From positions 86,942,149-87,006,148 of the forward strand of contig NC_039361.1 of assembly GCF_003573695.1 (NCBI RefSeq): DNA of 64,000 nt, read 5' to 3'. The stretch's first letter is position 1. Every line of letters begins with the position of its first letter. The position numbers and the translations under genes were made by a program. Below are positions 56,882 to 64,000 of this stretch, piece by piece. The DNA is from Papaver somniferum (lineage: Eukaryota > Streptophyta > Magnoliopsida > Ranunculales > Papaveraceae). Under the pieces are notes generated by a model, which saw only the letters and a list, made by a program, of their open reading frames with translations, ran no database searches and was not told where the DNA came from.

Positions 56882-59800
56882 TTTAGAATACATAGCACAT
56901 TTTGGATAACTTAGCCTATGTAAAGAGTGGTCAGGATTTGTCCTTGGCAAAAATAAATCCATGGCCGTAGTTTTCCAGACCATACACATTTTCTGCACGT
57001 GTGCCTTAGGTTTTAGGGATATGAATGAGTGACCGTGGGTGTTCAATCGTTTTCTATAGTTACCCAAAATCCTCTACCCTCGAGTTCTTGGTCTTCCTTC
57101 CTTGCATTCGTGAAACATGGAACACGCAGGTTCTATTTTTTTTTTCCATGGGAATGTTCACCATGATTTTGAGCTTTGGTTTAGTCCTCTGATCGATCAG
57201 AATTGCCAAAAAAGTTAGTTCTCAAATCAATTGGTGCTGCAAAACTGAAATTACGGGTATGGTTTTGCCAGTCTTGGTTCTCTGATCCCTGAAAACTCGA
57301 GATTTGGTTCATTATTTGTGTTTATATTTGATTTTGACTCATTATTTGTATGAAATTTGAAATTCGATTAAAAAGGGTCTGTTAAATTTTAACCAAGGTT
57401 TATGTTTCAGATTATGCCATGGTGATCCTGATTTTGAACTAATTGCTAGGGACATATGCATTGATAAAGAACAGCTGGGATTTGTTTAAAGAAGAGATAA
57501 ATCAATGATTCAGGTTCTCATGAAACACACATTTACACCCGCTCATATTATTTCGTGTCTGTGGAATTATTTCATCCCAGTAGAACGCTTCAGTGTCCCT
57601 CTATTGAAGACGAAACGATCAGCGAAGAGAAGCTCTTGCATTGTACAAAGAGCTTGATTCAAAAGTTAGAACATGTTCTTTTTGCTCCGATTTACAAAAA
57701 CCACCGACTTTATTTTTTCTTCTTGCTTTAATTTTCTATTATTTATAGAACATAGGGGTTTCATATTTTGGAATTTATTGAAAATCAGTCCGTACGAAAC
57801 TGGAGCGAGTTTGATCAGATTAATAACATTCTCCTTATTTGTTCCTACATGATTATTATTATTTATTTGTTTTCCTTTCACTGACTATTCACTATAGGGT
57901 CAAACTATGTAGTGAATAAGTTACTGTGCCATTGCTTTTTATGTTTGCAATTTCTAAGCATATTGCTATGAAAGAGTGTTCTAATGTCTCTAAACAACTA
58001 ATGATTTTTCTTGCAGTAAAGTTGAAGTTCACTTCAGGAATGAAGGAGCAGCAGCAGCAAAAGAACATGGTTGAAGAATATCATCACGACATGTTCCCTG
58101 TTGAGGAGCTTGAGGTTATTTTCCCCGATGACAATCTCAATGTCTATACTATGTTTTATTGCAGATCCATAAAGTGCCAGTATTATAAAGAAACATCAGA
58201 TCCAAAAACTGTATCTTTAATCGTTTTGGGTTGAGGGACTAGGACTCGCCTTTGCTGTTAAATCTCAATAGATGGACAAAGAAACCTGTTGCAAGAAACT
58301 TAACTAAAATTTGTTTTGATTATCAGGTTATATTAATTATTAAGATTAACAAATTTTTTTTCAAGTACTATTACTGAGAAAGGTTATCATCTTAATTTGT
58401 TTTATTTTGTGTTTATCTGTTGTTCATCCAGATTGATTCCTGTTTAAGATGCATGCAAATAATTATTTCTGGTTCAATCAATAGGTTTCTATTGGAGGAT
58501 GCACCAGGATGATTGATGTCCCAGTAAGTAATCGTATCAGCAGCGGCATAAGATATACAATATATCCTTACTTTGTTCAATTATATCTTTCCTTTTGCTA
58601 CACCACTAGCAATTTCAGGAATGATGTGAATTTTGAAGATGGATTTATAGAGGTTTGATGTAATATATGCCAGTCTTCAATTATTTTCATACCCATCTTA
58701 TCATAATTTTTGATTCATTCAAATACTATAAAAATCGTATTTAAAAGCAAGTGAAGTCATGTTTTCTTGATAGAGTTTGATGTATATATATCTGCCATAA
58801 CTAATCTAAAAATTTGCTGGAACAGGTTCTGGCTACGACTCAGTTTTCTTCCTTCCTTCAATTTGCTGGAAGGAAGCGGTCTGAGGAACAATTGATGTCG
58901 TGAGAGTTCACCTGGATTTTGAGATAGGTATGCTTAAGGTTTCACGTAATAGTGATTAATATGTGTCAAATTAGAATACAAGTGTCTATACATAGTTACC
59001 TACTGAAGTTAAGTTGCTATTACGGTCCTTGCTTTCTCGAAATTATTGGGAAATTATGAACATATTAGCGGGATATAAAAAATTTATTAGCTTTTGTTTG
59101 GAATGTAATTATTTAGCTTAGTACATGTACCAACTGAATGTAATCATTGACGAACCAATTATAAAGCTTACAATCCAAATTGTAACCTTCGAGTTTTTTC
59201 TTAATCTCTCGAGAAAAATTGTTCTTAAAAACCATGCTTGATTATTCCAAAGACATTCTTGGAGGGTGGGGTGTCCTAGGGTTTAAATTATATATCTATA
59301 TAGATTGATGGATTGATTAATCTATAGATAGGTGCAAGCTCTTCCCGTAATATCTAAAGTTTCCTGTTCTTATACACAATAGTTTTGTTCCTTGAGCTAC
59401 CGACATGACTGCTTGTCATGGAGTCTTCCTAATTTAATTGTATATGTGATTGATAAATATGTTGCAGAGCTAGGTTATGGAGAAATACTATCAAATTGCA
59501 TTGATTGTGATGGTAAATATGATTACGTTGGTTCCTTGGTCTATGTAGTCCTTTCTCTTATCATATTAATTATTATTTCTTAAAATTTGGTTTCAGTTCA
59601 AATCTTGGTTAGTAAGTGTTCAGGCTCGTATTGGTTAGAAACCTTTTTAGTATCGAAATTCTTTGTTTTGGGGTTTCTACTTGGACTACCTTGATTAATA
59701 AGTGTTTATGCTCATATTTTTAATTTGGATCCTTTGAGTTGCCCACTTTTTGCTTTAATATAGTTGTAGGTTTGATAGAGTCATATTAGGGCCGGTAAAA

Positions 59801-60605
59801 CGACACATTTCTCAGAGGTTTTTGAGAATACTAATGCTTCAACTATCCTTGATACAAGTATATTTCACATAAGGAGGTAATTCTTAGAAACTAGTACAAT
59901 TGAGAACCCAGACATCTAAGATGTTGACTTCTGATGAGTACAAGTACCCTTGAATATTATCAGGCGAGAAGAAGATAGGCAGCACTACTACACCGTTGTA
60001 AGATTTCTAAAAATATATTCTTTTATATGGTTGCAGTTATCGATTAAGAGTGTGAAGAAACACTATCAAAGAAAATTATTATACATATGTTGAGCGGTTG
60101 TTGAATCAGTTGATCTAGAACTTAGTACTTCAGGCAACAATCAAAGTAAAGTACTACTTGAGAAACTTTTAATGGTGATTATCTTGATATGCATATGTTA
60201 GTTAACCCAATTTGTATGAGGTTGAGGAAGTGAATTTTTGCCTTATTCGAAATAAAATTGTGATGGCTGCATGTTATGATGGAGGAGAAAAACTTATGGT
60301 TTAGAATTGTTTTCTTCTGTATCAAAAAAAGAAAGTGTTTTAGTTTCCAAAACTATTAATAATAAAGGTGTGCACACGGATATTACACGTTTAGTGATAG
60401 TGTTATGCTATAATCTGAAGGAGCACATGCATGCTACCGATGTGATGACATAAATTATTGAATGAGACATACAGTTCTTCAATGTCTTCTTTTTTCCATG
60501 AATTACAAAGTTGTTATTGTGTTTGAGTGAGCTGTTATGCTTGATATTAACTTCAACAACCTTACTTAATGTATCAAAATAAAAAGGGTGGAGGGATAAA
60601 ATAAA
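56882..60605. other. AT-rich DNA, probable Helitron cargo, no gene recognised
   Basis: No intact gene is seen. 56925-56985 resembles part of 46920-46985. An open stretch after a TTTCTTGCAG acceptor-like site (58017-58234: EYHHDMFPVEELEVIFPDDN) is composition-wise protein-like, but its family is not recognised. Further short exon-like islands between T-rich introns occur at about 58490-58530 and 58830-58910. Captured host exons are a plausible but unproven reading. Confidence 0.4.
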
Positions 60606-60606
60606 A

Positions 60607-60637
60607 CCGTGCCGTTACGGCACGGGTTAATCCCTAG
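60607..60637 (+). mobile_element. Helitron 3' end (second, intact hairpin)
   Basis: CCGTGCCGTTACGGCACGG is a perfect 9-bp inverted repeat, followed by the 8-base spacer GTTAATCC, then the terminal CTAG and a host T. This is the canonical plant Helitron 3' structure. A 5' TC end was not located. Confidence 0.78.
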
Positions 60638-61013
60638 TTGCAAAAGTAGTATGTATTGACTAAGGGAGAGAATATATCATTGTAGTATTTCTTCAGAATT
60701 ATGGTGCAATTGAATTTTGAGGAAGCTAACAATATTATGTTTCTCTATACGACTAATGAGTAGAGTATGTCTACCTCATTCTATAAAAGCTCTTAACGAG
60801 TATTCTCATAAGTTTTTATCGCTATGGATCTTCAACAGCAAAGTGTTGAATGAACACATGCAGAACATTAGAAGAACTTGAAGTAGGAAGAATTCAAGAC
60901 GTGTGTTGAAGAACCAAGGAAATCAAGCATAGTGGATTGAGATGAAAAGTTTATTTATTGTATCCATATGTTTTAAATATAGTTTTGTCACTAAAATTGA
61001 CAAAGGGGGAGAT
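60638..61013 (+). other. 3' end of a copia-like internal region with polypurine tract
   Basis: Non-coding. It ends TTGACAAAGGGGGAGAT directly before an LTR-like TG, the standard copia PPT. Nothing coding is recognised. Confidence 0.6.
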
Positions 61014-62853
61014 TGCTAGAGCATTGCTCGGTTGTACCCACAAGTTTTGCTATCTCAAACTTGTTGTCAATGTTAGGTAATCAAAACTATATCTTGATTT
61101 CTAGTCTACTAAGTCAAGTTTCGGATAAGTTAGAATTGTAGTTGAGTATCAGAGATCACCCTTGAAGACTGAAGATCGACGAAGACATTTGGATAACTTC
61201 TGTATCAGGTATGTGAAGACTGAACCATTCTATTTTACTCACTATACTATCATTCTATCTATTGAGACTATGTCGTATGACTTATAATAGATTCACAAAG
61301 AAGATGTTTCCAGTCAAGCCTGTCTTGTGAGAAACTTCGAAATATGATTTAGCGATTAGATGTTCAAAGGTCCTTAACAATATTACATATATGAATTAAT
61401 TTGTTGATCAAGAGAAAATTGCCTATACAAATGATTGTATCACATGGGAATGTGTCAAACATCATAAGAGAGAAATATGAAATTACTGGAATTTCTACTC
61501 AGGGTAGGTTGATGAACTCAGTTTGCAAACCATAGATATATGAGATACAGAAATACAGGAAGGTTGGCGAACCAGTTCGAAAACCACATCTTCAGTTGGG
61601 AACAGTTCACGAACCCGGTTGGAGAACCGTGGTGAACATATTTTATAAGTTGGATAAATTGGTTAGGTGAACCTGGTTCACGAATTGTGGTCAACTGAGT
61701 TTGGTAGTATAGTAGGGTTGGAGAACTCGGCTCACGAACCGTAGCACCTTGACTCGTGGAAAATCCCTACGGTTGGAAAACCGTTGTACTAACTGTCTCG
61801 GCAATGTTTAGAAGATGCTTAAAGACTTATCATTTTAATATGTTTAGCATTGCTGGAACTCTCTTAACACTGCTGAGAATTCACTGATCACTTAAACATT
61901 TATGTATGTGAACTATGATTAATTTCTTAGGTGTTTAAATGAACATCAAATAGCTTTTAGTTCTTTGACTAACTTTCCAAACCGAACAGTTACTATACGC
62001 GGCTCAGTAACTGAACCTATGTGTTAGTCTTCTATTGTAGTTTGAAGACCTAATTTGTTTGCTTGATTCTCAAGTTATCTTAGCTTGAAGTCTAAGCTAA
62101 CCCTGATCTTTGAAAACTATAAATATAACAGCTCTGTCATTTGGGAAATTAAATTACTGAAACCTTGTGTCCTAGTTGATTCTAGAGTCACCTCTATTGA
62201 CTTTTTAGGTCTACGACTAAAAAGACTTTGCTTGGAGATTCGTGAAGCCAGGTCCGACTATCTCTACCTTGATAGTTTGTGTATCCTGATCTTGCTTTTT
62301 GTTATTGAGGTTTTTGTAATCTCTTTCAGGCAAGATAAATAGTAATCGCAAAATATTCTCGTCTCATACTTTGTGATTCCTCAAGATAAATATCTAAAGA
62401 CTGATGTTAGTTGATCTTTCGACGATTGTTGTTGGGAAATGGTTAAGAATTTAGGATGCTCTTTGGGATTCGTAAGTTCCGAATTTGTGAGGTTTGCTTG
62501 CTTGTTTATTACAAACATATTTTACACCTTGATCTTTGATCGAAACATAAATCCAATAGGCTTATATGTTAGAGGCAGATTGGTATCAAAATTCTTCACT
62601 TCAGCTGAAATAACTCTTAGGTTGTAAAAGATGTCAGCTAAGGGAATAAAGTGCGTAGAACCTTGCGAGGTTCAAGAGGCGTAAGGAGCGCAACTGTAAC
62701 TAAAGCGCTTGTAAGGTTGATTCAATCTCAACTACATTCCGGTCCAAAGTCTGCTAGATGGCTAGTGTCTGTAGCGACTTAATGCAGTGTAGTATTCAAT
62801 CTGGACGAGGTCCCCGGGTTTTTCTGTTATTGCATTTTCCTCGTTAACAAAAT
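61014..62853 (+). repeat. Copia-type LTR (3' LTR of the preceding fragment)
   Basis: Starts TGCTAGAGCATTGCTCGG after the PPT and extends to at least TCCTCGTTAACAAAAT near 62852, where a related LTR begins. A degenerate array with GGTTCACGAACCGTGG-like palindromic motifs occupies 61560-61790. Two ORFs (62085-62342, 62439-62627) have no recognisable content and are probably spurious. The far end of the LTR is not resolved. Confidence 0.55.
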
Positions 62854-64000
62854 TGTTAGATCATAGCTTGGTTGTACCCACCAAGCGTTGGTATGTCAAG
62901 TTTGGTTGTCATATTTTAGTGAATCAAAACTCATATTAAGAGTCGCTTGATTATATACTAGATTCAACTTCGTATAGGTTAGCTTGAAAATATTAGGATA
63001 ATGAGACATTACAAGTATTGCGAAGACTTGAAGATGTGAAGAATCAAGGAGCTACAACGACAACAATCATCCTTCCACTTGAAGTTAGTAATATTTGACT
63101 TGAACTATTTCATTCCCTAACGTATCTTTCAAGTCGTGCATATTGAAAACAAAACTGCGAAGCATATTTGAACTCTAGATAGACATAGTATTAAGGGATA
63201 CAATACGAGGTTTATTTCTTAACCATTAAACTTTGTATATAAGACATCTCCGTAATCATTTGAATGCTATTGTGATTATGTATGGGTATGATGTGAGGAT
63301 TTCATCCTAGGGAAAAATGTTTTACATGTATTCTAAGGAAGTAAGTTCATAAACTTGTTTGTGAATCGAAAAGGAAATCGCCAGGCGTTATTGGTTTTGT
63401 TTTTCATTGCATATCTCATGAACAACCAATATGTGTGATTGAGCATAACCGTTCACGACTTGTTTGTATTCTTGGTAGAACTATTCACAAAGGCCTGACT
63501 TATGTATTGGTATGACTTTTATTAGTGAAACCGATCTTAAGTAATCACCTGAGATGGTATGATCGGGTTTGTGTTTTGTCTGACCAAATTTGGGAAAGGG
63601 TAACCGATCCTAGTAAGAGGTGCAATATGTCACAAAGGGGAACCGATACTTGTATGAAGTGCAACAAGGTTTATAGAAGAAAGGGGAATTGATCCTATGA
63701 ACATGTGTAGTCTGTTTTTAGGCAAAGGGGAACTGATCCTATGGACATGTGCAGCACATATAAGTTAGATACCATATATATATGGGGAACCGATCCTAGT
63801 ACCTAGTCAACCGAATTTTGGAAAGCTAGTGTAACTATGCACAGTACTCACATGGAAGGTAGAACCGAAACTTGTTTTGGTAGCACCGTTAAACCCATGA
63901 TTGTAATTGAATGTTATTTGATCAATCACGTAGTTCTTGAAAGTCATATGAACCAATTCTAAACTTGTTTGGAAGTGTGGCAAATCGGTTTCAAGGTTGT
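62854..64000 (+). repeat. Related LTR, start of another element running past the window
   Basis: Begins TGTTAGATCATAGCTTGG then TTGTACCCACC, clearly related to the start at 61014, but without a PPT before it. This indicates the 5' LTR of an element inserted into the previous LTR. A degenerate array of AAAGGGGAACCGATCCTATG-type units lies at 63590-63830. No coding sequence is seen before the window ends. Confidence 0.5.

Noticed and set aside
62085..62627. Two plus-strand ORFs with hydrophobic stretches
   Set aside because: They lie within a copia-type LTR and have no family resemblance; LTRs are not expected to encode proteins.

Overview
The window is plant nuclear DNA, most likely from a eudicot. 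The evidence is one intron-containing TERMINAL EAR1-like (Mei2-type) RNA-binding gene set in a dense mass of Ty3/gypsy and Ty1/copia LTR retrotransposons, plant LINEs, MITEs, a Mutator-like element and Helitron ends. A basal eudicot such as a poppy or relative is only a guess. There are no prokaryotic operons, phage genes, CRISPR arrays or rRNA genes.

Layout. 1-2082: AT-rich, probably LTR-derived DNA with hairpin-forming tandem repeats. 2083-9283: a minus-strand Tat-like gypsy element (5' LTR 8584-9283, PBS, gag, protease, truncated RT, 3' LTR remnant 2083-2422) with an opposite-strand ORF between pol and the 3' LTR. 9699-10141: a hAT-type MITE. 10391-13186: the host gene on the minus strand, five exons, predicted 731 aa, three RRMs.

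13717-42433: a nest of insertions starting about 530 bp upstream of that gene's start codon. A MITE of about 0.77 kb (inverted termini at 13717 and 42433) was split by two insertions. The first is a 20.15-kb gypsy array with three LTRs (13983-15201, 23008-24051, 32956-34132), two internal regions and one 5-bp target duplication (TTTAC). The second is a 7.8-kb Mutator-like element (34597-42382) with a 9-bp target duplication (CTAGATTTT). The gypsy array itself contains a LINE carrying only ORF1 (19792-22370) and an Athila-like remnant with a 3.0-kb LTR (26541-32259). The Mutator-like element has inverted arms of CCACCG/CGGTGG repeats, hairpin minisatellites, and a 438-bp tandem duplication containing two identical tRNA-Trp(CCA)-like sequences.

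42440-42870: a Tourist-like MITE (TSD TTA). 42871-47164: a decayed copia-like element whose gag is split by a second TAA-flanked MITE (43665-44575). 47170-53438: a nearly full-length copia element (TSD ATGGC) with a 5'-truncated LINE in its 3' LTR. 53444-60637: intron-like DNA without a recognisable gene, with two Helitron 3' ends of one family at 56881 and 60637. 60638-64000: the end of another copia-like element, its LTR, and a related LTR starting inside it and running off the window.

Every transposon coding region seen is broken by stops, frameshifts or deletions. Only the TEL-like gene looks intact. Exon boundaries come from GT-AG sites and continuity of conserved RRM motifs. Repeat boundaries come from direct comparison within the window; nothing was searched in a database.
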